Assembly: GCA_943737045.1 (NCBI GenBank)
Contig: CALSFV010000011.1
Coordinates: 1,550,001-1,614,000, forward strand
From: Parapristionchus giblindavisi
Lineage: Eukaryota; Nematoda; Chromadorea; Rhabditida; Diplogasteridae
Direction: 5' to 3'
DNA length: 64,000 bases
Part shown: positions 27,601 through 39,080 of the stretch, in pieces
Layout: every line of letters starts with the position of its first letter
How positions within the stretch are numbered: the first letter of the stretch is position 1
Notes under the pieces: generated by a model
The model's database searches: none
What the model saw: only the letters and a program-made list of their open reading frames with translations
Told to the model about the DNA's origin: nothing
Program-made: the position numbers and the translations under genes

Positions 27601-28592
27601 GGTCAATTGTTTGTTCAACTTTTTAAAAGTCTTCCAAATTCTCAAGATAGCCATTTGAATTCGCGTTTCACACACTGATTATGTGCATTGTTGTATCATC
27701 GCTTACAATTTTTTCTTATTTCGTTGGGCTGACATTTCAATCAAAAGATTGATCGTTATTGATTGATTCAATTTCAAATGCTACTATATCGATGTATGAT
27801 ACATTAAATTAAATTATTTTCAGAATTGTCCCCGTCACTCGGATGGTCTGCCCCCTTCGGCCTTTGATCGTCTCATCCACTCAATCGGATCAATATTCTG
27901 GCCTGCAATTCAGGGCAACGCGTTCACGCTCATCTGTGTCCTACCACTCGTCGCACTCAATGTACGGTAGCACTATTTATTGATTTTCTTGGTTTATTGA
28001 TTTTTGTTTCGCTAAACTTGTTCGCATCATGCGCTGTATAGTATATTATGTGAGTGGGGTTTTTTTCTGAAATATAGATGTAACAAAATTTAGCGGTGAT
28101 CACTCGCAGGATTTCGTGTGCCTTGAATAGCGGGTTGTACCTTTACTTTTTTCATAGAATTAATAATTCCATTCATTTTACATACAAAATCGAATTGCAG
28201 AACTACATCCCACTCGTGTTCGTGAAGACTCTCACACTGGTTGTGATCATTGGCACTGCCCATGGTACGGTATTGATCTGCTGATTATTGATTGATTCTT
28301 GATCTACACAACCTACCGTAATCATAAGCATATCCGTTCAGGACTCCTGCTCATTCCGATGTTGTTGTCGGTGCTGCCTCAGTCGATTCTCGAATGGGAT
28401 CTGCTCTCGCGTCGCGGAAGCGGCATGAACTCTAGTCACCCATCACTGGCCAATTGTACTACGGTAGAGGGCAAGATATCGATCGATGGCAAGATCCGTG
28501 ATCAAGAAGGCCAGGAGATGCTCGTGCTGCCCAAGAAAGCGGAGCGTGTCGTGCTACTGAACCAGGAGTACGGTAGCGATCAGATACTGTAA
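18639..28592 (+). CDS. Patched-related membrane protein, copy C, with complete 3' end
   Basis: Exons: e1 remnant 18639-18673, e2 18937-19068, e3 20739-20823, e4 21108-21200, e5 21425-21553, e6 21732-21857, e7 22113-22185, e8 22563-22672, e9 23158-23284, e10 23393-23456, e11 23575-23678, e12 23759-23824, e13 23896-23966, e14 24039-24103, e15 24233-24378, e16 24471-24531, e17 24695-24799, e18 24986-25070, e19 25190-25300, e20 27436-27549, e21 27824-27961, e22 28201-28264, e23 28342-28592. It is an RND/sterol-sensing transporter-like protein: first helices in e8-e9, [14 protein letters not shown] in e9-e10, [10 protein letters not shown] in e11, a second bundle in e19-e23 with [13 protein letters not shown]. 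Damage: e1-e3 broken, no AG acceptor before e12 (CG at 23757-23758), a one-base gain in e14 and a one-base loss in e15; all else is in frame. Pseudogene or assembly indels cannot be told apart here. Confidence 0.85.
19503..20475. mobile_element. Long hairpin element in ptr copy C intron 2
   Basis: Same element, same position as 10298-11188, but with a more complete right arm: 20038-20120 mirrors 19840-19920 (CTATATCGGGACTATGAAAC). Arms are about 480 bp. Shared insertion shows copies A and C descend from a common copy that copy B does not represent. Confidence 0.78.
20824..21100 (+). repeat. Expanded intron minisatellite
   Basis: Intron 3 of copy C has about seven to eight copies of a 32-bp unit containing GAGATCAAAGATCAATTATC then GATTGATTTCAA. 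Copies A (11537-11628) and B (16837-16927) carry only about three units each. Confidence 0.85.
24388..24452 (+). repeat. tRNA-like (SINE-head) sequence in ptr intron 15
   Basis: TAGTGTAGTGGTAGTGCG (box A-like) is followed by GAGGTTTCGATCCCGCGGGG (box B-like GGTTTCGATCC) at a normal spacing. It lies between donor 24379 and acceptor 24470. Acceptor stem pairing is not evident. Confidence 0.4.
25382..27390. repeat. 2-kb palindrome in ptr intron 19
   Basis: Arms of about 900 bp (25382 to about 26290 and about 26480 to 27390) are inverted copies with scattered mismatches. The outer ends are ATTAAGAGTCCGGATCTG and CAGATCCGGACTCTTAAT. About 190 bp separate the arms. Short open frames in each arm mirror each other and are not coding evidence. 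A transcript through this intron would form a long dsRNA hairpin. Probably a foldback transposable element; no transposase seen. Confidence 0.88.
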
Positions 28593-29150
28593 TATATTGA
28601 TTATCGATTTTTTTCGTAGTTTTTTTGTTTGTTTGTATAAGCCGTTAGACGTGTAGATATGTGTTATTGTGTTCAATCGTGCCATCTTTTCTCGTGAGTA
28701 TCTGTAATTGTAATCATTAATTTTGTTGATATGTTCCTCTCACTTTCACCTTTTTCTTCTTACTCTCGATTGTGTTGTCTGTTTCTAGTCACCGATTTTT
28801 CGCACATACTTAACCCCATAGCTGCGGTGAAAAGAATGAAACCGAATGTCCTACAAGCACGAACCGAGTCCGATATAAGGATATGATTAACGTGGTCACT
28901 ATTTTATGTGATTGTGCGACTATTCGGTTTTATTTTTCTGTTCCTCTGATAACTTCTCAATGCCGCAGGTTCCATCTTTCACACGCACAAATTATGTTAC
29001 TGTAGATATTAGGCCCCGCCCCTTCTAATGAGACTTGTCCCCATCCCCCTATATCCGCTAATAGCCACCCCAACCACAAGCACATACTCAGGAACACTAA
29101 ACTGTAGTCCCTCCCTCCCCCTTTATTGGCCTTTGCTCATTTGCTGTAGA
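28593..29150. other. ptr 3' flank, no gene seen
   Basis: Follows the TAA at 28590-28592. T-rich, non-coding; a pyrimidine-rich stretch lies near 29030-29130. The first tandem unit starts at its right edge. Confidence 0.5.
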
Positions 29151-29360
29151 TCAAAGATCAATCAATATTGTAGTAATCGAATATCAGACTCATCTAAACA
29201 CAAAAAATGTTGTTGATGCTTGTTAGCGTTGCGATCGATGATAAACACTTGTGCAAATTATTTGTTTGTTTTCCGGATTACAGTATAAAATAAAAAAATG
29301 ATTACACCAATAAAAAGTGCAAAATAAGAGAACACTGGAATTGAGAGAGATACTAAACTA

Positions 29361-30500
29361 CATATTTTTCATTTAGACTTAGGCTTAGCACTTATTTTTC
29401 ACTTAGGCTTAGGCTTAGCACTTATTTTTCATTTAGGCTTAGGCTTAGCACTTATTTTTCACTTAGGCTTAGGCTTAGCACTTATTTTTCATTTAGGCTT
29501 AGGCTTAGCACTTATTTTTCATTTAGGCTTAGGCTTAGCATTTATTTTTCACTTAGGCTTAGGCTTAGCACTTATTTTTCATTTAGGCTTAGGCTTAGCA
29601 CTTATTTTTCATTTATGCTTAGGCTTAGCACTTATTTTTCACTTAGGCTTAGGCTTAGCACTTATTTTTCATTTAGGCTTAGGCTTAGCATTCCTTTTTC
29701 ACTTAGGCTTAGGCTTAGCACTTATTTTTCATTTAGGCTTAGGCTTAGCACTTATTTTTCACTTAGGCTTAGGCTTAGCACTTATTTTTCATTTATGCTT
29801 AGGCATAGCACTTATTTTTCACTTAGGCTTAGGCTTAGCACTTATTTTTCATTTAGGCTTAGGCTTAGCACTTATTTTTCATTTAGGCTTAGGCTTAGCA
29901 TTTATTTTTCACTTAGGCTTAGGCTTAGCACTTATTTTTCATTTAGGCTTAGGCTTAGCACTTATTTTTCATTTATGCTTAGGCTTAGCACTTATTTTTC
30001 ACTTAGGCTTAGGCTTAGCACTTATTTTTCATTTAGGCTTAGGCTTAGCATTCCTTTTTCACTTAGGCTTAGGCTTAGCACTTATTTTTCATTTAGGCTT
30101 AGGCTTAGCATTCATTTTTCACTTAGGCTTAGGCTTAGCACTTATTTTTCATTTAGGCTTAGGCTTAGCACTTATTTTTCACTTAGGCTTAGGCTTAGCA
30201 TTTATTTTTCATTTAGGCTTAGGCTTAGCACTTATTTTTCATTTAGGCTTAGGCTTAGCATTTATTTTTCATTTAGGCTTAGGCTTAGCATTCATTTTTC
30301 ACTTAGGTTTTAGACTTAGAATTTATTTTTCATTTAGGCTTAGGCTTAGCACTTATTTTTCATTTAGGCTTAGGCTTAGCATTCATTTTTCACTTAGGCT
30401 TAGGCTTAGCACTTATTTTTCATTTAGGCTTAGGCTTAGCACTTATTTTTCATTTAGGCTTAGGCTTAGCACTTATTTTTCATTTAGACTTAGGCTTAGC
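29361..30500 (+). repeat. Telomere-like satellite, left arm, unit 1
   Basis: About 38 copies of a 30-bp unit. Each unit is TTAGGC twice, then TTAG, then CACTTATTTTTCA and a T/C variant. TTAGGC is the telomere repeat of most nematodes. Variant units (ATTTATGC, TTCCTTTTTC, ATTTATTTTTC) are interspersed. Because 30 is a multiple of three, long reading frames with LRLSTYFSF repeats appear; these are artefacts of periodicity. Confidence 0.93.
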
Positions 30501-30512
30501 ACACACACACAC
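30501..30512. repeat. CA-dinucleotide centre of the satellite palindrome, unit 1
   Basis: A run of AC dinucleotides joins TTAGC on the left to CTAAATG on the right, exactly where the satellite changes orientation. The same junction is at about 35440-35451 and 40320-40331. Confidence 0.9.
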
Positions 30513-31130
30513 CTAAATGAAAAATAAATGCTAAGCCTAAGCCTAAATCAAAAAAGTGCTAAGCCTAAGCCTAAATGAAATATAAATGCTAAGCCTAAGC
30601 CTAAATGAAAAATAAATGCTAAGCCTAAGCCTAAATGAAAAATAAGTGCTAAGCCTAAGCCTAAATGAAAAATAAGTGCTAAGCCTAAGCCTAAATGAAA
30701 AATAAATGCTAAGCCTAAGCCTAAATGAAAAATAAGTGCTAAGCCTAAGCCTAAATGAAAAATAAATGCTAAGCCTAAGCATAAATGAAAAATAAATGCT
30801 AAGCCTAAGCCTAAATGAAAAATAAATGCTAAGCCTAAGCCTAAATGAAAAATAAATGCTAAGCCTAAGCCTAAATGAAAAATAAATGCTAAGCCTAAGC
30901 CTAAATGAAAAATAAATGCTAAGCCTAAGCCTAAATGAAAAATAAATGCTAAGCCTAAGCCTAAATGAAAAAATAAATGCTAAGCCTAAGCCTAAATGAA
31001 AAATAAATGCTAAGCCTAAGCCTAAATGAAAAATAAATGCTAAGCCTAAGCATAAATGAAAAATAAATGCTAAGCCTAAGCCTAAATGAAAAATAAATGC
31101 TAAGCCTAAGCCTAAATGAAAAATAAATGC
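30513..31130 (-). repeat. Telomere-like satellite, right arm, unit 1
   Basis: About 20 inverted copies of the 30-bp unit (GCCTAAGCCTAAATGAAAAA then TAAATGCTAA on the plus strand). Together with the left arm this gives TTAGGC to the left and GCCTAA to the right, the orientation of a telomere-telomere fusion. Confidence 0.93.
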
Positions 31131-31451
31131 CATCATGTACAAGTTTCAGCTTGATATCTCAACTGACGCCAAAATCACACAAGAAATAAAAAAGTGTATT
31201 TTGACTTTCCGGCGCTACTGTACATGTGTAAAAGTTCCAATAAGAGTCAGTGAGAGACATATCGTTTGCTTATTTAATTAATTAATTAATTTTTTAAAAT
31301 TTTGATGGTTTGATATACCCAAAAATAAGATGAGTTGATGTGCGAAGATGAATATTGTAGCAAACGACGTTGATCAATTACTTTATCTTTCAGTCAACAG
31401 AGTAGATATAGTTGATCGTATGAGGTAGACCAATTTATCTTTGATCTCTCC

Positions 31452-32960
31452 TTACTCAGGAAGTAGCACCTTCTTCAACTTGTCCGCGGACATGTCTTGG
31501 ACCCACTGTCGTCTTCATCCTTAATTTTATTTAGCGTTACTTACGGTCTTAACTTAGTTAATTAAGTGCTTAAGTGGCCCTAACTCAGCTCGGGCTAAGG
31601 TACCTTCTTATGGCAGTACGACATTTTGGAACGGCCGTTTTGGAACGGGACGTTTTGGAACACGGCCGTTTTGGAACGGGACATTTTGGAACACGGACGT
31701 TTTGGAACGGGACGTTTTGGAACACGGACGTTTTGGAACACGGACGTTTTGGACGTTGGGGGGGGGGGGGGTGACATTTCAGCAACCGCATTTCGGCAAC
31801 CGACATTTCGGCAACGGGGCATAACTCGGTTCGTAGGGGTCATAGAAGCATGAGATGGTTATCAATGTGATCAGCATCAGTAACACTACCGTAATATACA
31901 GTAACCCAATCGGTGGGTCAGATCAAGTTCGGTGGGTTAGATTTCACTAAAAATTGTCGGAAGAGCCACTACTTGTGAGTTATCATTATGAGCAATTGCA
32001 AACTACCGTAATCTACCGTAATCCGGTTCGGTGGGTCACATCAAGTTCGGCGGGTCAGATTTTAGTAATAACACAACCGGCATTCAGGTAACGTTCCATA
32101 ACTAGCTTGTCGGGTCCTAGCAATTTTTTTTCAAATAAACTTTGAAAATTTAAACAATTTTTTTAAATTATGATATTTTTAACGTCATTTACCGCATACC
32201 TCTGTTGTTAGTTACAGTCATGCTTACTCTAATCTGACACACAATTTTAGCGAAATCTGACCCACCGAACCGCTTTACGCTAGATTTCTGTAGTTTGCAA
32301 TAGCTGATAATGATTTCGCACAAGTAGTGGCTGTTCCGACAATCTTTAGTCAAATCTGACCCACCGAACTTGATCTGACCCACCGAACCGGATTACGGTA
32401 GATTACTGCAGTATTACTGATTCTGATCACATTGATACCCATCTCATGTTTCTATGACCCTACTAACCGAGTTATGCCCCGTTGCCGAAATTTCGGTTTT
32501 CGAAATGCGGTTGCTGAAATGTCACCCCCCCCCCCCAAACGTCCGTGTTCCAAAACGTCCGTGTTCCAAAACGTCCCGTTCCAAAACGTCCCGTTCCAAA
32601 ACGTCCCGTTCCAAAGCGTCCCGTTCCAAAACGTCCCGTTCCAAAACGTCCGTGTTCCAAAACGTCCGTGTTCCAAAATGTCCCGTTCCAAAACGGCCCG
32701 TTCCAAAACGGCCGTGTTCCAAAACGGCAGTTCCAAAATGTCGTACTGCCCTTCTTATCGCGTTTGGACTTTAGCGGTGAACCCAGACTGTCTTAAATTG
32801 CTAAGTTCACCTTAAGGCGCTAAGTCGCATTAAGCGCAGTAACCTTCGGAGGTGGGGTAGGCGTGTGTTGCGGGACAGGTGCTGCGGGTGCCACCGTGGG
32901 AGCCACACAAGTATTAGCGATCAATGAGGGGGTTGCCTTGTCCTTTTTGGGATCTTCCTT
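31452..32960 (-). other. Possible coding remnants split by the foldback element
   Basis: Minus strand, present in all three units. About 32960-32820 reads as an open stretch (KEDPKKDKATPSLIANTC, then a Pro/Ala/Val-rich run APTVAPAAPVPQHTPTPPPK) with GTTACT after PPPK. 31505-31452 reads WVQDMSADKLKKVLLPE and stop after a CGACAG acceptor-like site. They would belong to one gene only if spliced across the element at 31612-32750. I do not recognise a family; it may be chance. Confidence 0.2.
31612..32750. mobile_element. Foldback element with internal 15-bp repeats (8-bp TSD CTTCTTAT), unit 1
   Basis: Exact direct repeats CTTCTTAT lie at 31604-31611 and 32751-32758. Ends are GGCAGTACGACATTTTGGAA and its complement. 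The sub-terminal zones are arrays of ACGTTTTGGAACACGG/GGAACGGG units (31620-31756; 32535-32735) next to homopolymers of G or C. The inner arms (about 31765-32060 and 32210-32520) also pair, including TCGGTGGGTCAGAT motifs. Non-coding, so non-autonomous; 8-bp duplication suggests a hAT-type mobiliser. It was in place before the unit was triplicated. Confidence 0.85.
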
Positions 32961-33760
32961 AAAGGGAGCGTAACCTCACTCAATGGTCTCTTCGACGCGC
33001 AATGTTCTCTCGTTGTTAGAGAACAGAGAAATAGTGTGCGCAATGAAGAGGCCATTGAGTGAGGTAACGCTTCCTTTACATTGTACACTTGACTTACCTT
33101 CTTAAGTCGACTAAATTGAACAGATTGACTACATTAACGGTCGAGCAATATTATACGAATATCCAAAGCTCTACTCTGCTCTCTATAAGCTCAGACCCTC
33201 TACTTAAAATATCTTCAAAAGAATTGTTCTGAACGCAACAGTTCGATCAAATTAGCAGGGGGTGAATATCGACTCAATTACCTTCTTCGGAGCTTGTGGA
33301 ATGAATGTGATATTTTTTTAACCAGAAAAAATCTTGCAATACAACAATCGAATATCCGCTCTGGTCACACTCTCTCAATTAATTCCATTTTGTAATCGAT
33401 GATATTCATTGATTGGAATAGGCAGTGAAATATTAGGGGGATCAGCCCATTCAACCTGTAAAAAAAATTTATTTAAACAAATATTAAATTACTTTCAGAA
33501 TTCTCGAACTCGCCATTAATATTTCATTTTTCACATCAATTCAATAACTTTTTAAATGTCACTGACGCAACTACATACTGCAGGTGTGTCACTAAAACTT
33601 TACACTTGCTGGCACAGAGAAGCCAGGATTATACTCAGGTTGATTTTAGGACTAGCACAGAACACTCTTGCCCAGAACACGAGCAAACAAAGAGAAAACG
33701 GGAACATGCCAAAAAAAAGCAAAAAGAGTTGACCAGATTTGGGAATGTTTATATTTCACT

Positions 33761-33845
33761 GATCCTCCTCTGTGATTCGAACTTTCTTGCCGACCAACCG
33801 CTCGAATTGGCCGTCCGACCTCTTATCCACTAGACCATGGGTCCC
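33761..33845 (-). repeat. tRNA-like sequence, copy in unit 1
   Basis: Minus strand: GGGACCCATGGTCTAGTGG then ATAAGAGGTCGGACGGCC (box A-like TGGTCTAGTGGATAAG), a stem GGCCAA/TTGGTC around a 9-nt loop, and AAGTTCGAATCAC (box B-like). The last part does not pair with GGGACCC, so it is not a canonical tRNA. About 40-60 nt upstream on the same strand is a TATA-like CTATATATAAGG. Confidence 0.55.
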
Positions 33846-34576
33846 TATTAACATTCATTTCAAACGAACTAGATATATTTTCCCAGTCCATTTGAGTTTA
33901 CTCCTTATATATAGTGATTTTGGCTCCGCCCATTTAACTTCGCGGGCTTGGACACCCAATATCATCCCTATCACCCCCAAATATCTTTATTCTGTCGGAA
34001 AATGGACTCCTGACGAGCATCAAAATACTGAAGAAGTCGAGCGCATTCCACTTCTTCAGCGGCTCCCGAGAATTAGTTACTAGCAGCGACGATGTTCTGA
34101 TCAAAAGTCATCGATGATGAGGTCAAAGGCAGATCATACCTGTAAAAGAAGAGATTACTATAGGTTAAAGAGTGAAAATTGACAACATCTTTGCCTTTCC
34201 CCGACGCCCCATTTGATCATTCTTCAATCTTTGATCTTTATGATTTATACGTCTTCACTTGCGTTTAGGGTTTGGCTCCCGCATGCTCATGATGACTCAT
34301 TTGTCAGACAAACGTTTCGTCAGGCTTTTACAGCTCCACCGAGAAATCCAGAATATAACGATTTATCAAAGATCAATCAATATTGTAGTAATCGAATATC
34401 AGACTCATCTAAACACAAAAAATGTTGTTGATGCTTGTTAGCGTTGCGATCGATGATAAACACTTGTGCAAATTATTTGTTTGTTTTCCGGATTACAGTA
34501 TAAAATAAAAAAATGATTACACCAATAAAAAGTGCAAAATAAGAGAACACTGGAATTGAGAGAGATACTAAACTAC

Positions 34577-36368
34577 ATATTTTTCATTTAGACTTAGGCT
34601 TAGCACTTATTTTTCACTTAGGCTTAGGCTTAGCACTTATTTTTCATTTAGGCTTAGGCTTAGCACTTATTTTTCATTTATGCTTAGGCTTAGCACTTAT
34701 TTTTCACTTAGGCTTAGGCTTAGCACTTATTTTTCATTTATGCTTAGGCTTAGCACTTATTTTTCACTTAGGCTTAGGCTTAGCACTTATTTTTCATTTA
34801 GGCTTAGGCTTAGCACTTATTTTTCATTTAGGCTTAGGCTTAGCATTTATTTTTCACTTAGGCTTAGGCTTAGCACTTATTTTTCATTTAGGCTTAGGCT
34901 TAGCACTTATTTTTCATTTATGCTTAGGCTTAGCACTTATTTTTCACTTAGGCTTAGCACTTATTTTTCATTTAGGCTTAGGCTTAGCATTCCTTTTTCA
35001 CTTAGGCTTAGGCTTAGCACTTATTTTTCATTTAGGCTTAGGCTTAGCATTCATTTTTCACTTAGGCTTAGGCTTAGCACTTATTTTTCATTTAGGCTTA
35101 GGCTTAGCACTTATTTTTCACTTAGGCTTAGGCTTAGCATTTATTTTTCATTTAGGCTTAGGCTTAGCACTTATTTTTCATTTAGGCTTAGGCTTAGCAT
35201 TTATTTTTCATTTAGGCTTAGGCTTAGCATTCATTTTTCACTTAGGTTTTAGACTTAGAATTTATTTTTCATTTAGGCTTAGGCTTAGCACTTATTTTTC
35301 ATTTAGGCTTAGGCTTAGCATTCATTTTTCACTTAGGCTTAGGCTTAGCACTTATTTTTCATTTAGGCTTAGGCTTAGCACTTATTTTTCATTTAGGCTT
35401 AGGCTTAGCACTTATTTTTCATTTAGACTTAGGCTTAGCACACACACACACCTAAATGAAAAATAAATGCTAAGCCTAAGCCTAAATCAAAAAAGTGCTA
35501 AGCCTAAGCCTAAATGAAATATAAATGCTAAGCCTAAGCCTAAATGAAAAATAAATGCTAAGCCTAAGCCTAAATGAAAAATAAGTGCTAAGCCTAAGCC
35601 TAAATGAAAAATAAGTGCTAAGCCTAAGCCTAAATGAAAAATAAATGCTAAGCCTAAGCCTAAATGAAAAATAAGTGCTAAGCCTAAGCCTAAATGAAAA
35701 ATAAGTGCTAAGCCTAAGCCTAAATGAAAAATAAATGCTAAGCCTAAGCCTAAATGAAAAATAAGTGCTAAGCCTAAGCCTAAATGAAAAATAAATGCTA
35801 CGCCTAAGCCTAAATGAAAAATAAATGCTAAGCCTAAGCCTAAATGAGAAATAAGTGCTAAGCCTAAGCCTAAATGAAAAATAAATGCTAAGCCTAAGCC
35901 TAAATAAAAATAAATGCTAAGCCTAAGCCTAAATGAAAAATAAATGCTAAGCCTAAGCCTAAATGAAAAATAAATGCTAAGCCTAAGCCTAAATGAAAAA
36001 TAAATGCTAAGCCTAAGCATAAATGAAAAATAAATGCTAAGCCTAAGCCTAAATGAAAAATAAATGCTAAGCCTAAGCCTAAATGAAAAATAAATGCTAA
36101 GCCTAAGCCTAAATGAAAAATAAATGCTAAGCCTAAGCCTAAATGAAAAATAAATGCTAAGCCTAAGCCTAAATGAAAAATAAATGCTAAGCCTAAGCCT
36201 AAATGAAAAAATAAATGCTAAGCCTAAGCCTAAATGAAAAATAAATGCTAAGCCTAAGCCTAAATGAAAAATAAATGCTAAGCCTAAGCATAAATGAAAA
36301 ATAAATGCTAAGCCTAAGCCTAAATGAAAAATAAATGCTAAGCCTAAGCCTAAATGAAAAATAAATGC
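34577..36368. repeat. Head-to-head telomere-like satellite, unit 2
   Basis: TTAGGC orientation to 35440, a CA run, then GCCTAA orientation. One left-arm unit near 34951-34965 is shortened by one TTAGGC. About 60 units in total. Confidence 0.93.
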
Positions 36369-36849
36369 CATCATGTACAAGTTTCAGCTTGATATCTCAA
36401 CTGACGCCAAAATCACACAAGAAATAAAAAAGTGTATTTTGACTTTCCGGCGCTACTGTACATGTGTAAAAGTTCCAATAAGAGTCAGTGAGAGACATAT
36501 CGTTTGCTTATTTAATTAATTAATTAATTTTTTAAAATTTTGATGGTTTGATATACCCAAAAATAAGATGAGTTGATGTGCGAAGATGAATATTGTAGCA
36601 AACGACGTTGATCAATTACTTTATCTTTCAGTCAACAGAGTAGATATAGTTGATCGTATGAGGTAGACCAATTTATCTTTGATCTCTCCTTACTCAGGAA
36701 GTAGCACCTTCTTCAACTTGTCCGCGGACATGTCTTGGACCCACTGTCGTCTTCATCCTTAATTTTATTTAGCGTTACTTACGGTCTTAACTTAGTTAAT
36801 TAAGTGCTTAAGTGGCCCTAACTCAGCTCGGGCTAAGGTACCTTCTTAT

Positions 36850-37984
36850 GACAGTACGACATTTTGGAACGGCCGTTTTGGAACGGGACGTTTTGGAACA
36901 CGGCCGTTTTGGAACGGGACATTTTGGAACACGGACGTTTTGGAACGGGACGTTTTGGAACACGGACGTTTTGGAACACGGACGTTTTGGACGTTGGGGG
37001 GGGGGGGTGAAATTTCAGCAACCGCATTTCGGCAACCGACATTTCGGCAACGGGGCATAACTCGGTTCGTAGGGGTCATAGAAGCATGAGATGGTTATCA
37101 ATGTGATCAGCATCAGTAACACTACCGTAATATACAGTAACCCAATCGGTGGGTCAGATCAAGTTCGGTGGGTTAGATTTCACTAAAAATTGTCGGAAGA
37201 GCCACTACTTGTGAGTTATCATTATGAGCAATTGCAAACTACCGTAATCTACCGTTATCCGGTTCGGTGGGTCACATCAAGTTCGGCGGGTCAGATTTTA
37301 GTAATAACACAACCGGCATTCAGGTAACGTTCCATAACTAGCTTGTCGGGTCCTAGCAATTTTTTTCAAATAAACTTTGAAAATTTAAACAATTTTTTTA
37401 AATTATGATATTTTTAACGTCATTTACCGCATACCTCTGTTGTTAGTTACAGTCATGCTTACTCTAATCTGACACACAATTTTAGCGAAATCTGACCCAC
37501 CGAACCGCTTTACGCTAGATTTCTGTAGTTTGCAATAGCTGATAATGATTTCGCACAAGTAGTGGCTGTTCCGACAATCTTTAGTCAAATCTGACCCACC
37601 GAACTTGATCTGACCCACCGAACCGGATTACGGTAGATTACTGCAGTATTACTGATTCTGATCACATTGATACCCATCTCATGTTTCTATGACCCTACTA
37701 ACCGAGTTATGCCCCGTTGCCGAAATTTCGGTTTTCGAAATGCGGTTGCTGAAATGTCACCCCCCCCCCCAAACGTCCGTGTTCCAAAACGTCCGTGTTC
37801 CAAAACGTCCCGTTCCAAAACGTCCCGTTCCAAAACGTCCCGTTCCAAAGCGTCCCGTTCCAAAACGTCCCGTTCCAAAACGTCCGTGTTCCAAAACGTC
37901 CGTGTTCCAAAATGTCCCGTTCCAAAACGGCCCGTTCCAAAACGGCCGTGTTCCAAAACGGCAGTTCCAAAATGTCGTACTGCC
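36850..37984. mobile_element. Foldback element, unit 2 copy
   Basis: Equivalent to 31612-32750, flanked by CTTCTTAT at 36842-36849 and 37985-37992. The first bases are GACAGTACG here, not GGCAGTACG. The homopolymer next to the inner arm is shorter. Confidence 0.85.
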
Positions 37985-38993
37985 CTTCTTATCGCGTTTG
38001 GACTTTAGCGGTGAACCCAGACTGTCTTAAATTGCTAAGTTCACCTTAAGGCGCTAAGTCGCATTAAGCGCAGTAACCTTCGGAGGTGGGGTAGGCGTGT
38101 GTTGCGGGACAGGTGCTGCGGGTGCCACCGTGGGAGCCACACAAGTATTAGCGATCAATGAGGGGGTTGCCTTGTCCTTTTTGGGATCTTCCTTAAAGGG
38201 AGCGTAACCTCACTCAATGGTCTCTTCGACGCGCAATGTTCTCTCGTTGTTAGAGAACAGAGAAATAGTGTGCGCAATGAAGAGGCCATTGAGTGAGGTA
38301 ACGCTTCCTTTACATTGTACACTTGACTTACCTTCTTAAGTCGACTAAATTGAACAGATTGACTACATTAACGGTCGAGCAATATTATACGAATATCCAA
38401 AGCTCTACTCTGCTCTCTATAAGCTCAGACCCTCTACTTAAAATATCTTCAAAAGAATTGTTCTGAACGCAACAGTTCGATCAAATTAGCAGGGGGTGAA
38501 TATCGACTCAATTACCTTCTTCGGAGCTTGTGGAATGAATGTGATATTTTTTTAACCAGAAAAAATCTTGCAATACAACAATCGAATATCCGCTCTGGTC
38601 ACACTCTCTCAATTAATTCCATTTTGTAATCGATGATATTCATTGATTGGAATAGGCAGTGAAATATTAGGGGGATCAGCCCATTCAACCTGTAAAAAAA
38701 AATTTATTTAAACAAATATTAAATTACTTTCAGAATTCTCGAACTCGCCATTAATATTTCATTTTTCACATCAATTCAATAACTTTTTAAATGTCACTGA
38801 CGCAACTACATACTGCAGGTGTGTCACTAAAACTTTACACTTGCTGGCACAGAGAAGCCAGGATTATACTCAGGTTGATTTTAGGACTAGCACAGAACAC
38901 TCTTGCCCAGAACACGAGCAAACAAAGAGAAAACGGGAACATGCCAAAAAAAAGCAAAAAGAGTTGACCAGATTTGGGAATGTTTATATTTCA

Positions 38994-39080
38994 CTGATCC
39001 TCCTCTGTGATTCGAACTTTCTTGCCGACCAACCGCTCGAATTGGCCGTCCGACCTCTTATCCACTAGACCATGGGTCCC
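38994..39080 (-). repeat. tRNA-like sequence, copy in unit 2
   Basis: Same as 33761-33845. Confidence 0.55.

Larger units (their letters stand above)
29151..34365. repeat. Tandem unit 1 (5.2 kb)
   Basis: First of three nearly identical direct copies. It starts TCAAAGATCAATCAATATTG and ends ATATAACGATTTA. Order inside: 210 bp of leader, palindromic telomere-like satellite (29361-31130), spacer with TTAATTAATTAATTAA, foldback element (31612-32750), an inverted repeat at about 32962-33080, 500 bp of spacer, tRNA-like sequence (33761-33845), and a conserved 500-bp tail. Outside the satellite, differences among the three copies are few: homopolymer lengths and rare substitutions. Confidence 0.92.

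Noticed and set aside
29361..31130. CRISPR-like array
   Set aside because: Repeats are contiguous with no unique spacers, and the window is eukaryotic.
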